From NCBI GenBank assembly GCA_014529385.2, contig CM043953.1, positions 108,196,549 through 108,260,548 on the forward strand: a stretch of 64,000 nt of DNA. The letters are read 5' to 3'. The position numbers were made by a program, and so were the translations under genes. The notes under the pieces were generated by a model. That model was not told the origin of the DNA. It searched no databases and was given only the letters and a program-made list of their open reading frames with translations. Below are positions 11,967 to 24,474 of the stretch, one piece after another (position 1 is the stretch's first letter; every line of letters begins with the position of its first letter). The stretch is from Adiantum capillus-veneris. Lineage: Eukaryota > Streptophyta > Polypodiopsida > Polypodiales > Pteridaceae.

Positions 11967-12850
11967 TCTGAACTAACTCTAACTACCAACCTGGAATAGT
12001 TGACTGAAAGTCTCCAACTCATTCTAAGCATCAACCACTAAGTTTTCCTTTCCTGCTAATTTATATTCAATGCCAAAATCATATTTTCATAATAATTCCT
12101 TCCATCTTCTTGTCACATATTAAGGTCAGGTTGAGTGTAAATCCAGTTTAGGTTCTTATGATCTTTATGTAATTCAAATCGCCTTCCAAGAAGATAATGC
12201 TACCATATTTTAAGAGAATGCACAATAGTAACAATTCCAAATCACGCGTAAGATAATTTAACTCATGAATGTGTAACTTACGAGATTCATAAGCTACAGG
12301 TCTTCTTTTTAAGATAGAACCCCACTGATTACTTGTTCACTTGCATCAATGAAGACAATGAATGTCTTTGTGAAGTCTGGATGTTGTTAAATTGGAGCAT
12401 TCTCCAATGCTTCTTTGAGTTATCAAACTAGCTTGAGCATGATCATTCCAAGCAAACACTTTAGTATTGTTAAGGGTATTGCTCAATGGAGAAGCTATCT
12501 TAGCATAGATTTCAATTAAAGTACGATACCATCCTGATAATTTAAAAAAGGCACGCACTTCTTTAATAGATTTTGGTGTAGGCCAAGCTACAATAGCTTC
12601 AATCTTACTTGGGTCAGAAGAGATGCCATCCTTGAATCCTAAGTATTCCACTTTGTCAGTGAAGAAAGTATACTTGTTACACTTAGCATAAAGCTAGTTC
12701 TAAAACAAAAATTCAAGTACTTGTCAGACATGTTGTTTGTGTTATTCCTTATTCTTTGAGTAAATTAAAATATCATCAAAGAAGACAAGAACAAAATCAT
12801 GAAGGTGTTCTTATACATAGTTATACAATGTCACTTATGCAAGGGCAAGA
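11967..12850 (-). pseudogene. Ty3-type RT-RNase H remnant (host of element B)
   Basis: On the minus strand the RT palm motif FFDD (12772-12783) is followed by 'VEYLGF' and a connection segment with 'WPTPKSIKEVRAFF' (12651-12346). RNase H-like residues follow: 'RPVAYESRKL', then a His-rich Trp-containing stretch and a 'DHKNLNW' segment near 12150. All are standard Ty3-type landmarks in order. Stops and frame changes break it. The RT N-terminus and integrase are not seen. Element B's target duplication lies at its downstream edge, so B may have inserted into this relic. Confidence 0.7.
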
Positions 12851-13243
12851 CTTAGATGTTTGGGACACTATGGTTAATGATGTGCCACTTGAAGTTCATG
12901 GCCATCCAAACTTTTAGTCTATGAACATGTCAAACGTTGATGTAGTTCTTTGGGCATCAATGGCTAGCATAGGACCTTTAGGCATAGTTATTAGCACTGT
13001 CTAGTTTGAGGATGATGATAATTGCTTTACTTTTTTGAGAACGGGATATCCCCTCCTCTCCTATCATATGTACATCAGAGTTTCAGTTACTATAGAAACA
13101 TAGAGAATATATTTGTGTTACTGCTTGTCTAGCTTCTTTGTACATGAAGAAAAAATTTGATTTTATTTTTTACAATGTGATGAACTGAATCCAGTTTTGC
13201 ATGAATATAAAGAATTTCCAAATGACTTACCTTCAGGTTTACC
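12851..13243. other. Spacer between two Ty3 remnants
   Basis: AT-rich DNA with no recognisable domain or repeat; it probably includes the junction of the minus-strand and plus-strand relics. Confidence 0.4.
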
Positions 13244-15600
13244 TTGAGAGAGGGAACTACAACATTAGAGTTTGTGCAATCAGGTAACAAACCTATAAGC
13301 AAACTAGAATATAGGCCTAGTCAAAGTGAAGCCAAGGAGTTGAAATATCTACTAGCTGAGCATATGGGTAAGGGTCTCATTAGATCCAGTTCTTCTCCAT
13401 GGGCAACCCCAATACTCTTGATGAGTGCCTACATGTATGTGGACTATCGAGGTATAAATATGGTTACCACAAACAATAAGTATCCTACACCCAAAGTTGA
13501 TGAGATTTTTTATCAATCCTATGGGGCTATACACTTCACAAAGATTGATATGTCATTAGGAAACTATCAGTTATAAATTGATGCAAGAGATATTCCTAAA
13601 ATAACTTTTCTAACAAGGTTTCTTGTTCTTGTTTGGAAAGTTATTTTAGGAGTGGTTGGAGCATTCATGAACCCAAAGGGACATTTTGTGTTTCTTGTTC
13701 TTCCCTTTGGGTTGAAAAATGCTTCGACTGTGTTTATGAGACTTATGACATGGTGCTACGACCTCATTTGTGTAAATTTTTAGTTGTCTTATTAAATGAC
13801 ATACTTATTTATATTGTTCTAAGGAAGAACATTTAGATAATCTACAACAAGGCTCTGATTTGCTTAAGAAGCGTGCCTTATATGCCTAGAAGAGCATACA
13901 TGCTTTTATGCAAACCGAGGTGCAATATCTTGGCTATATTATTTCCATTGAGGGTCTTAAGATGGATCCTAGAAAAGTCAAGTCTATTTTGAAGTGGCCT
14001 TCTCTTAAAAATTTGAAAGACCTTCTTTTTTTGGTGGGGGCATGGTTGGCTATTATTGCAAATCATTCAAAACTATGCAAAGATAGCTATGCCTATTATT
14101 GACCAATTGAAGGGTTAAGGTTGTCAATTTACTTGGCAAGTATAGCAATAGAGTAGCTTTGACAAGCTTAAAATAGCTTTTGTTACTGCTCCCTATTGAA
14201 AAGTTATCGATCCAACAAAACCTTTTGTTTTGAAGATTGATCCTAGCAATAAATGTGTTGGTACAAGACTACTTCAAGGGGCTAGACTAGTGGCCTTTGA
14301 AAGTAAGAAAATAGATAGTGCTCAACAAAATTACTTTGCATATGAATGCACATTGTATGCCATTACACATGCCCTTCGCATATGGAGGCATTATTCATAT
14401 GGTGCAAAGTTTGAGATTCTATTGTTTTTACTGTGAGAGAATTAAGTGGTTTACCAATTAAATGCATTTGAAGGGTCATTAAGCTAAATGAGCATAGATC
14501 CCTCAAGAGTATGATTGTTATTCATAATATCATAAAGGTTGATACAATCTGATAGTCAATACTTTAAACCACATGCCAAAAATTAATGCTCTTTCTTTCA
14601 TGGAAATTCTTGGGCTCTTTTCAAGGGAAGGACGAGCACAATCTGTCATGTAGTATGGTGTAGAGTCATGTAGAAATGAGGGATCCTTCTCACTTTAATG
14701 TGAGTGTAGTAGTTGACTCTACACACAACTATACTTTTTCACAAGCAAACTACAATGATGGAAAAACTTCTCCCTTGTTGATGATGGGTATCTACTTCAC
14801 AAGGAGAGAGTATGTGTGCCGATGAACTTAGACACTAAGCACCAAAATCTTTTTGCGTGTCAAGACAATCCATATCTAGATTATGTTGGTGTTAAGAAGG
14901 CATATTTATTGGCTAATTTGAGCATCTCAAAGTAGGTGGACTTTAAAGCATCTGTATGGACTTCATCGTTTGTCTACCTATGATAGTTCATGGTCATGAC
15001 TCTATTCCTACAAAGACTATAGGCAAGGCCCTAGAATTAGCTATGCTACTTGTGGGGAATTTGTATAAGTTATATGACTTTTTGTATAATATTGTTAGTG
15101 ATAGAGACAAGCATTTTGATGGTGATTATTGGAGAGAAATGTTTTATAAGTTGGGACTACTCCTCGACTACTCTTAAGTACAATTGATCGTCTTTCGACA
15201 AATGGACATATTGTGTCACTATACCAAAAATTTCACTTAGGTATTAGTCTATTCTAGATTCTTAAGAAGATTGATGAGCATGCTTATAAATTAGATTTGC
15301 TAACATATTCACAAATTCATCCTGTCTTCCATGTCATTGATATTTTACGAAAGCAGTTAGGACATGCAGATAATGTTATTGATTCATATATTCTGGTTGA
15401 CATAATTGAGCCAACTACTCAACCTCACAGGCCAAAAAAGTTTGTGGATCATCACAATTTATGAACACCTAGTCATGTTTGTCAACAAGTTCTTGTCAAG
15501 TGCAATGCTAAACCTGAGGATAGTACCACTTAGGATAACATTAGTGTGCTTAAGAAGCGGTTTCCTACTTTTGTTTTGTTGTTTTTGAGGACAAAACTCT
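13244..15600 (+). pseudogene. Ty3-type pol remnant (RT, RNase H, integrase)
   Basis: In order on the plus strand: RT N-terminus (13244-13576, with 'RSSSSPWATPILL', 'DYRGIN', 'FTKIDM'); palm segment 'PFGLKNAS' and LLND where an x-x-D-D box is expected (13789-13800); RT thumb ('VQYLGYIIS', 13920-14030); RNase H-like (14230-14436); integrase core remnant ('MDFIVCLP' ... 'VSDRDKHFDGDYW', 14956-15177); and a C-terminal segment with 'HPVFHV' near 15320. Many stops and frameshifts separate them. The first RT palm Asp is Asn, so the enzyme is dead. Gag and protease are absent. It ends near the LTR-like segment at about 15629. Confidence 0.8.
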
Positions 15601-15628
15601 TCTCCAAGGAGGGATTGGTCTTAGCCAA

Positions 15629-15960
15629 TGACAGACCCACAAATGGGTGATTGCACGGGGCTCTTCTAGGCCAAGGGCTATAAAACTAGAAAGGGGTTGT
15701 CTAGGAGGACTATCAGTCGTCACCCAAGAAAGCCTCTTGACCTTTCATTTAGGCATCCTTATTTCCATTTTAGAAACACTATAAGGGAGCCTTCAAAATA
15801 TAGAAAAATATACTAACACCGTTGTACTGTAATTGTTTTCCACAACATTGTTATAGGTGTTGTAATTTGCATTGATTTCACAATTGGTGTAATAACAATA
15901 CTACAAAAACAATGATTACCAATGCGTCCAGGATGAAAATATTGGGTGGTAAGCATTGAG
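15629..15960 (+). repeat. Possible 3' LTR of the 13-15.6 kb remnant
   Basis: Starts TGACAGACCC about 10 bp after a purine-rich 'ccaaggaggga', contains a TATA-like 'ctataaaac' near 15679, and continues into AT-rich DNA. No partner LTR or target duplication was found, so the right end is arbitrary. Confidence 0.3.
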
Positions 15961-16564
15961 GCTTTTCCTAAAGAAGATGCATGAAGCAATACCGATAGAG
16001 CTCAAGACGTAAAGATGACATAGATTTGAGTAAATTTTGTATTTGATTACTTTCAAGTGGTACAATACAAAGTGAGCAAATGAGAAAATACAAACTATAT
16101 TGATTATAAACCAAAATGTTCAATCAAAAAAATGGTATATTTGTGTCATATACAATGAATATATATATGTCTAACGATACAAATAATTCTATGTAAGCAC
16201 CATAGTGGGATGAAGACAACTCTTCCAGTTATAGCTAGAGAACTAGTGGATAATAGAGATGCATATACTCACACCACAAGGTGACCCAAAAAGCATTGAG
16301 TGTTAATCCTCAATACATGTTTTACTCTCTAGTCATGACAAAGACCAATTGAAGGAAATTACAACAAGGTGAAAATTTGATGTGGCCAACATATAACGAT
16401 GAGAAAGAGAGAGTGTGACTACGTAGTATATCCCTCCTTATGAAAATAGGAAACAAATGTTAACCATCTCTCATAGGGGGATTTTTATTTTATGAGCTTG
16501 TTTTTTCGTGCTTTTGCAATTCATTCTATTTTTTTTGTTCTTTACAATGCAACATGCATAATTT
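15961..16564. other. AT-rich spacer
   Basis: No coding frame, repeat or regulatory feature that I can support. Confidence 0.5.
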
Positions 16565-17300
16565 AGCTTGTCCAATCCAAAACATGTGCACAAACTATAG
16601 GCCAAAAGTAAACAATATGAAATCAAACCCAAATTTTCAAGTACAAAAACCCAACAAAATTTTCCAGAGTTTCCTTCATTTTAGCTTTAAAAATTCAAAA
16701 AATATGTCTCCACCTTTATCATAAAGGCCTCTACAAGAGATTAAGGACCTTCTAAGAAGTAAAAACACTAACAAAAATCCCTTTAAATACATCTTTGCTA
16801 GCTACTATCTAAAGAAAAAGAATCCAAAACAAAGCCTTCTATTATGCTTACTTAAGAAGAATTGAAAATATGGCATGTAGACACACAAGGTGGTCTCATA
16901 TAACTCCCAAACCAACATAGACACATAACAAACATAGTCACAAGCCAACCATATAGTCACATTGTGAGACTATAACTTGTCCAAGACAAAACATGCACAC
17001 AAATTATAGGCCAAAATATTTTGACGGAGTTTCTTTTGTTTTAGCTTTAAAGTTTCAAAAAATATGTCTCCACCTTTATCATAAAGGCCTCTACAAGAGA
17101 TTAAGGACGTTTTAAATATTTGTTAGCGACCACCCAAAGAAATAGAATCCAAAACAAAACCTTCTACTATGCTCTCTTAAGAAGAATTGAAAGTATAATA
17201 TGTAGACACACAAGGTGGTCTCATATAACTCCCAAACCAACGCACTCACAAGCCAACCATATAGTCACATTATTACCACCAAAAACATTTGTGAAAAAGA
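16565..17300. repeat. Diverged tandem duplication of a dispersed repeat module
   Basis: About 16565-16953 and 16976-17300 share long stretches at an offset of 360 bp, for example 'aaaaaatatgtctccacctt' at about 16698 and 17058. The second copy lacks roughly 48 bp found in the first. The core resembles segments near 28430, 28550 and 30950, so it belongs to a dispersed repeat family. No coding capacity seen. Confidence 0.75.
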
Positions 17301-18352
17301 AGTACATGATCCGTGTATGAAAGTAGCAACAAAACCAAAATGTTTGGATCTCCCTGAGAACAAATCCCTCCCTTTCAACTTGGCACGGGTCCACACACTA
17401 TAAGAGAAAGACACCTCTCAAGAGCACATCGTCTAGCTCTAAACACATGCAATGTCACAGTTCCTCTGTGCTGGCCTTCTCCAAATTACCACACCATGCA
17501 GACACATCCAAAACATAGTCGCAATGCTCTATGAATGTTGCCAGTAACCACTAACCATATCACCGACATAGAAATAAACACCATTACTCTTTCAACAAGT
17601 GGAAACAATGTGTCAAAATTAATAAAAGGACCATTCAAAAACAAAGTCATTCAACAATAGTGACTTACCAAAAAAAGACCACTTTTCTCTGCACTGCCTC
17701 TAACAATTTCACCACCATCAATGCTTATAGGAAAGACACAATCATCTAACATGTAGCTACAGTATGGTGGAAACAACCTCTCTGAAATATTCTCCCCACT
17801 TTCTCTATTTTAACTTGGCACAACATGACCTATACGATGTCAAAGGCACATTGTAAGATCAAGCACGTATTAAAGTATGGAAATTGCAAATATGATATCA
17901 CTAGATGAAAAGGAAAATTTCAAACTTTGAGAAAAACTTTTCGAGCAATCATAAAACCGAGAAAAACTACCCAACAAAATGCATATAAGAACAAACCACA
18001 AAAGGTAACACCTAGCATATCAAACATATTATTTATATTTCATTGTCCTTAGACACATCTAGCAGTCCTCGTCAGCACCCCAAGCGTCGTCTCATATGTT
18101 AAGTACCTATATTGTCTTAAGATTATGTGTAAAGAGGGAGGGAGGGATAGAGGCAATAAGCATTTCTCAATGCACACTATCATGGAAAGTCCTTATAGGA
18201 AGAGCCGGTTATTCTTTTAATTATTTCTCGCAAAGAATGCCTAGTTTTGGGAGGAGGGAGAAGAAGTAGATTTTGCACTAAGCCTATTGGTAGGTTGGTT
18301 TCAACATAAATATTGTGTTGGTCTTCATGATCTTTGATTTTGAATTGAGAAG

Positions 18353-18354
<2 letters not shown>
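17301..18354. other. AT-rich spacer
   Basis: No long frame and no conserved motif. Short open frames here lack domain features. Confidence 0.5.

Positions 18355-18406
<52 letters not shown>
18355..18406. repeat. (CT)n microsatellite
   Basis: About 26 CT units. Confidence 0.95.
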
Positions 18407-18407
<1 letters not shown>

Positions 18408-19276
18408 AAATAGTAAGAATTTAAAATTTAAATAGCCTGACATAAGGTGATCCCACGTCAATTTGCCCACCGTTTTCATTCAATCTGAGTTATCTCCTAT
18501 AGCGTCATGTAGCCTTTGCATCCACTATGCTTAGTCATCCAACCTCTTTGTGCCACTCAGCTTGCCTTTGATGTGCCACTGAAGAGTTTCTCTTGGATCA
18601 CCATCCATGATCACGAGTGCTAGTTTTCGACTGGTAGTAGCGTTGGCTTGCTAGACACTGCATCTCAAAAAAATTTGATCAGGACTTGCACTAGCACCTC
18701 ATTGACCTCTCGTTTTGCATGGCTTTTCCTAATGTGGCTATGGATCCAGTCCTTGTCATGTCTAGTGCTTTATTCAGCATTGAGTTCACTAAGTAGTCCC
18801 AGCTCCCATCCAATGGTCCTCAAGACTCCCACGATAGAGAAAGCCATGGAGAGGAGATATGAGTAAAGAGACTCTATCACAAGCCAAGCTAGACCTATAG
18901 GTAGTAGCACTCTAGGTTAGGCAAGCATTGAAAGAGAAGAGTGGGTTGGTGATGAGCAACAAGATCACGAGCAGCTTTTTTAGCTTGACGAAGGTGGAGG
19001 AGAAGGCTTGGAAGAAGGCGGCACATGACCACCCTTTGTGCATAACCTTTGAAAGGTCCACATCGGGCACTCTAGCTGTGATTGGCAACGTCCAACAACG
19101 TCCAACAACGACGCTTTGCGTCACCTTCAACAATGACAACAACCGAATTGGTTTTACACCAAATTATTGCTAGCATATACAGATTGATGTGGTATATATT
19201 ATCAGGATGATGTGCGTGTTTGTATTAAAAGGATTGTTGTAGTAGTTCTTAAAAGAATTCAAACAAAACCACTCTA

Positions 19277-19304
19277 AACCAGTCCGCGCCGGTGCGGACT
19301 GGTT
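19277..19304. repeat. 28-bp near-perfect palindrome, copy 1
   Basis: Arms AACCAGTCCGC (19277-19287) and GCGGACTGGTT (19294-19304) are exact inverse complements. The six central bases also pair except for one G-T position. It would form a strong hairpin. The core recurs at 19977-20008. Confidence 0.9.
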
Positions 19305-19527
19305 CAGTGAGGGTTTAGAAGGGCCTCTATATTAGAAGGGTTGGCGATGAGTAGCAAGATGGAAAGCGCCTTAGGTCAAGTCATGATGTGTGAGACCTAT
19401 AGGCAGTATAGCACACCAAGTTATGCAACCATTAAAAGGGTTGATGATTAGCAGCAAGACTGCAAGCATCTTCGCAGATCGTGGCGTCAAAAACCAGAGG
19501 GTTGGAAATATGACTTTCGCTCCGTCA

Positions 19528-19530
<3 letters not shown>

Positions 19531-19562
<32 letters not shown>
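19531..19562. repeat. (CT)n microsatellite
   Basis: About 16 CT units, lying between the two palindromes. Confidence 0.95.
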
Positions 19563-19564
<2 letters not shown>

Positions 19565-19976
19565 CTCTTTCTCTCTAGCGGCAGTCCAATAGCAACATGC
19601 TCTTTCTCTCTCCTTGGCGGATGAGCAGGCTTGTATACACACACCCATACCCTCATCCCTTTGCTACTCGCCCTCCCTCATGCAGTATTGGTGCTCCCTC
19701 GTCTTTTGGCAAAGTTCCCGCCTTTAGCTTCTCGTCTATGAGATGCTCGAGTGTTTTGAAGCTCCAGATGCACGACAAGCAGGTGCTCGACATCCAGCTG
19801 CACCATGTGGAAGTGAATCTCCTAGGCACTGTTTCATCTGCAGCAGTGGTTGTCATTTTTCGGTCATCGCAAGCTGTAGCCCCGTGCACTTTCTTGTTGT
19901 CGCCAACTACACACAGGTGTCCTGACTCCTAAGCTCATACCTGACCATCGAGCGCTACAACTACTGATCAGCTACG

Positions 19977-20008
19977 GCAACCAGTCCGTGCCGGTGCGGA
20001 CTGGTTGC
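19977..20008. repeat. 32-bp near-perfect palindrome, copy 2
   Basis: Arms GCAACCAGTCCG (19977-19988) and CGGACTGGTTGC (19997-20008) are exact inverse complements around TGCCGGTG. It shares its core with the palindrome at 19277-19304, about 700 bp away. Confidence 0.9.
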
Positions 20009-21155
20009 AACAGTAGACCAACAGGCTTCCGTGGCTGGTGCTGGAAGGAAAAGCCAGCGACTTTTAACAAAAATAGTTTTTTGGCATTATTATCTACCAC
20101 TCAAAGCTCCACTTTCAACCTTCGACTTTCAATTCTTCCCGGATTTAGAACACTAGCATACTCTAACATGTTTTCCCATTTTTCCCGGTTGGGTACCCCC
20201 TACCCTACTTGATTACTCCCTAATGGCACATACTGGCAGCTTCATGAGTTTATTCAATTTAGTGCAGACTCCTGTGCAAATCTCATCCTCTGGCTTCTGA
20301 GGACCTCACTCTTTAAAAGGGTTAAAGCCAGGAATCGATCTCAAGCCCGAAGGGCATGTGGAGAAAACTGCCACCATGCCTAACCACAAGCACCAACTAT
20401 TGGTGTTGCAATTCATAAATTTAAAATAAGAGCAGCAAAATCTTGACCTGCTCCATCTCCGCCTTAGTCTCCTACTGCTTCACCCCTCATACTTTTTCAT
20501 TGTGTTGCATCACCCACCTCTGCCTTGGATAGCTACCGCCCTCGCTCGCACATCACCTACCTACTTCAATCTTCACTTCCTCATTTAATTAGCAAGGGGA
20601 TCTTCCCAGATTCTTGCTAATAAGAGATTAACACTGATTGGGTGCCCCCCTACTGGCTTCGAGACACATAAAATCCATTTATTTTTAGATTGCTTCAACC
20701 CTTTCATTTCTTTCGTTTATTAATGATCATGCCTCAAAGTGGCCTTGCTAGGAGCCTCCAAGATTGGAAATGTGAGAAGTGTGAGCCATCTTATCCAAAT
20801 CCTAATGTGCTAGCCCTAGCAAACCAAAACCCTAGCCTCCTCAACGGTCCCTCGTGCATCAATAGTGAAACCCCTATTGCAGCTACAATATTTCATACTT
20901 TTGCCAAGTCTCTCCCTATACCTACTTAGTTGCTCATGCCTTACTAGTGTGTCCCTTGCTTCTCCAATGGCAAACTGCAACCAACTACAAGTCCATCCCT
21001 ACTACCATAGCATGCCATTGAACCTCTACCTTTTGCCATTGCACCCACTGCAGCCACGTATAACTCGCCCACTTCAACTAGACATGATCTCATCTTACCA
21101 CGTCCAACCTAGCTAGCAGACCCATTGAAACCACTTGGGGCAAGCTTAAGGAGAC

Positions 21156-21195
<40 letters not shown>
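21156..21195. repeat. Compound (GT)n(GA)n microsatellite
   Basis: About 9-10 GT units followed directly by about 10 GA units. Confidence 0.95.
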
Positions 21196-22685
21196 CGCTT
21201 ATTTCTTTGTAAATATTAACACTATTTTTTTTTGGCCAAAATCTCATACCTTCCAAATTCTCTACTTTTATCCTATCAAATTATCCATTATATGTCCATT
21301 TCATTTGTCATCTCCATAATTTAGTACCAGGATTTTTGTATTTTTCAAGTTGGTGGAACATACTTGATTGATATTGCCATGGATTTAGTCCCATTTCATA
21401 TTGCGCCTATGATGGGGGCTATTTCACATGATGTGGATGATGGTACGAGCATATGGATAGGGGAGAGGACATTCTTAAAATAACAAGGGTGTTTAGTTGT
21501 TTTGTGTGCCTGCCAGTACTTTTGTGTAGACTCGTTTCATATGTGCAAGTTCGTGGTCTTAGATTTGTTGATGTTTCATGTCTGAAGGTTGCATTTGCTA
21601 GAGGGGGTTACATAAAGGATAAAGGGGCCTTTATAGTCCCTATGAAGACATGTGAAAACGAGATGATGTTAGTGACAGGTAATCATTGCCATTTCAAAGT
21701 GCCTATGTGGACTATTTCATGGTTTTGGTTGAAATTCTTTAACGTTTTCTTGGGCTAGACATGTGGTAGTTTCAACTTTGTTTGACTAGAAGTGACATTT
21801 CTAAAGATACTCGCTCATTTATTGTGTTGCTCGGAAATACTTGCTCGCCATCTCGTATAACCCGATGAAAAATCTTTCCATTAAAAAATTAAGAACAAGC
21901 TTCAATAAAACAATAGTGATCTTACTGCATGTATAGTGATAGGATGACATGCCTTGGAGTCACACATAAGCGTCTAAGTATGATGAAGTAAAAACCCTAC
22001 TCTTGATGCATCTGCAAGGAACTCCCCTATGTGCTCAGCTAAGCACATGGTGACCAAGAAGCCCTCATCAGCCAAATACTCAGAAGCAAGATCCATGAAA
22101 CTCTTTACTAGACCCAATGAGAATGTATTCCAATTAAAAATATCCATGCCCTCTGAAAGAAATAAAATGCCAATATGACATGTGACATTTCATGTTACAC
22201 TTTAATGTCACAAAATGTCATTTATCCCAAGCAATAAGACCAAGAGCATCCACTAGCAAGCTTGTAGAAAAATTTGGAAGTATCAATCAAACTACCGCTT
22301 GCCATGTAGGCTCTCCATCTTTGCTATAAATATGCGTCTTTTCAGTGGCAAAAAATTTGTTGATGTTATTTTAAATAACAATTTGAGAACATCTATCAAT
22401 TTGGGTCACATGAACAAGTAGAGCATCAATGTAAGTCAGGAACTAGAATCCTGCAACCATTATTTATAGTAGTAGCTTTCAAACAATCTTTTTATGCAAG
22501 CAACTCAAAATTCAAATTTATTGAAGACAACTCACCAACGAAACAAGTCACAGATCACCCTTCTCCCAACTCTCTCAGCCTATAGACACCTCTACCATAT
22601 TCATCCGCTTTGGATCACTTGAGGTGCTCAAAAGTTCCATAAGCCCCTTATCTTTCTTGTTCATAATGCTAACAAAAAGGGTAGA
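21196..22685. other. AT-rich DNA at the left of element A
   Basis: No recognisable gene. A 101-codon plus frame at 21453-21758 has no identifiable domain. The region ends at the AGTAG target duplication of element A. Confidence 0.45.
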
Positions 22686-22690
22686 AGTAG

Positions 22691-22919
22691 TGTTACCATA
22701 TGCATGTGGTAGTGATGTGTGTGAACACGCTCAGGACCACCGAGGCATTTTTTCCCCTCACTATGAGGTTTTTTCCCCCGTGCATTGCATATATGCCCAT
22801 CATTCTAGGCCTATCAATCTTTCCATTGCACACTAAGTAATATACTCTCTATTGTGTGCCTTGAGCTTCCTTTGTCTTCTTCAAACTGTGTGTTTTTTTC
22901 TACAACCCTAATTATAACA
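22691..22919 (+). repeat. Element A 5' LTR
   Basis: 229 bp, TGTTACCA...TAACA, matching the 3' LTR over its length with scattered substitutions, so the insertion is not recent. Confidence 0.95.
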
Positions 22920-23211
22920 ATTGGTATCAGAGCAGGTTGCATCCTCCCGAGCTTAGTCGTCGTCAGCTCCAGCACACGCCTCCTCACTTGCTTTGATTTG
23001 TGTGGGCTTTAGTGAGCATTTGTGCTCTGAAAAATATTCTGGGTAAAAATATTTTTCAACCCTAATTCCAACAATTGGTATCAAAGCAGGTTGCGTCCTC
23101 CCTGACTTAGTTGCCATCAGCTCCAGGACGCGCTTGCTCAATTTCTTCATTTTTGTGAGCTTTGGCGGGCGTTCGCAGGTCGACAAACTTTCTTTGATTT
23201 TGATTTGAGCT
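22904..23211 (+). repeat. 154-bp tandem duplication containing the primer site
   Basis: The LTR end, primer site and following leader recur at a 154-bp offset: 'ttggtatcagagcaggttgc' at 22921 and 'ttggtatcaaagcaggttgc' at 23075, with similar text afterwards. The second primer site has one changed base. Confidence 0.85.
22921..22934 (+). promoter_or_regulatory. Primer-binding site (initiator tRNA-Met type)
   Basis: TTGGTATCAGAGCA two bases after the LTR matches the classic plant retrotransposon primer site complementary to the 3' end of initiator tRNA-Met. A mutated second copy lies at 23075. Confidence 0.85.
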
Positions 23212-23405
23212 CATTTCGGCCTCTGTTTCCACTACAAGCAGTATTGCCCAAACTATTTTGTCATTTTGTGCAAAAAGTTTGTCAATGTCATTTTTTGCAT
23301 AACAGGTCCTTATAGTCTTCTATGGTTTGTGCTATATATCACATGTTGTTTCCGCTTTCTTTCTCATCTTTCTAGGCAGTTTTCACATCAAGTGAAACAT
23401 CTACC

Positions 23406-24358
23406 ATGGTTGGCAACAACATAGATGTGTTGAAGATGTTTGCTGCTGAGGACAGATTGGATGGGGACAATTAAACTATGTGGGCTTATATGATGCAAAA
23501 TTTTCTTGTGTCAAGGGGTGTTTGGAACATTGTGCAAGGCATTGATGTACATCCTAGTTATGAGGATACATGTGATGTTGAGGATGTTGTAGGTCTTGCT
23601 ACAAGGATTGTTGTTGCTAGAGATGTTTTGCATACGCCTGAGCGAGCTCGTTGGGATGTAAAAGATGCGCATGCTTATGCATTGATTGTGTTGTCTGTGA
23701 AGCACACTATTACTCTCCACATTCGTTCAACAAAATCTGCAAAGCAAGCTTGGGATATTCCAGGTGGTCTTTATGCAAGTCGCAATGAGACTAAAATTGC
23801 ATTGTTGTGCGTAAAGAGTTGGAGTCGAAGATTATGCATGAGGAAGATGACATGGACACTTTCCTTGCTGGTCTCAAGGATACCAATGAGCACCTTATTT
23901 CTACAGGTGAACTAATTTCAGATAGTTCCCTTGTGCAGACTGTTCTTGATACCTTGCCAAATTCTTAACAGACTTTTGCTAGTACTTGGAGACTTATGAC
24001 CCAAGGAAAACTTGAAGTTGTCAAGTTTGATGCATTATGCACATTGCTTTTGCAAGAGTCACTTTCTAGAAAAAAACAGGACTAGACAGATGTAGTTGAT
24101 CAAGACTTTATAGCTGCTCAAAGAAAAGGTGGTAATAGCAATGTAGCCACTTCTCATGGTTCTGCTACAAGTGGTAAATCGCATGTTACTAATGCTTTTG
24201 TTGGCAACAATTTGTCTGGGAATTCTGATGATAGGGGTAAAAAGAAGATCCGTTGCCATTATTGTAAAGCTAATGATCACTTGATAAAGTTGTGTCCTAA
24301 ATTGAAGACCAAAGAGGCTAACAAGAAAGAGGCTGGCTCCACTGCAAATGTTGGTTGT
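23406..24358 (+). pseudogene. Element A Gag remnant
   Basis: Starts with ATG at 23406 after the leader. The frame runs into a stop at 23472-23474, where a conserved Asn-Tyr-Thr-Met-Trp-like segment is expected, and resumes as 'MWAYMMQNFL' at 23478. The middle fits the copia Gag (UBN2-like) domain. A CCHC knuckle, CHYCKANDHLIKLC (CX2CX4HX4C), lies near 24255-24296 and would bind element RNA. Later stops and frame changes follow (for example at about 23967 and 24082). Confidence 0.8.
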
Positions 24359-24474
24359 TGAGTCTTATGTGAAAGGAGACTGCGATGCTAATGTTGATGT
24401 AGAATGGTATTTTAGTACAAAGTGTACCTATAATCCTGTTGTCCATGATGCATGCATATCAGTTGTTGCTGCAA

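Larger units (their letters stand above)
18480..21120. other. Less AT-rich non-coding region with palindromes
   Basis: Visibly less AT-rich than its neighbours. Open frames reach 111 codons (19597-19932, plus) but show no domain and are overlapped by equally long frames on both strands. A motif is repeated in diverged form at 18888-18975 and 19391-19473 ('agacctatagg' followed by 'gcaaccatt'/'gcaagcatt'-like and 'gatgagcagcaag'-like text). It could be one larger non-autonomous element or an old gene-flank fragment; I cannot tell. Confidence 0.4.

Noticed and set aside
19277-19304. Helitron 3' end hairpin
   Set aside because: The palindrome is not followed by a CTRR-type terminus at the expected distance, nor is the second copy.
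19597-19932. 111-codon plus frame between the palindromes
   Set aside because: No recognised domain, and equally long frames overlap it on both strands, so chance in less AT-rich DNA is likely.
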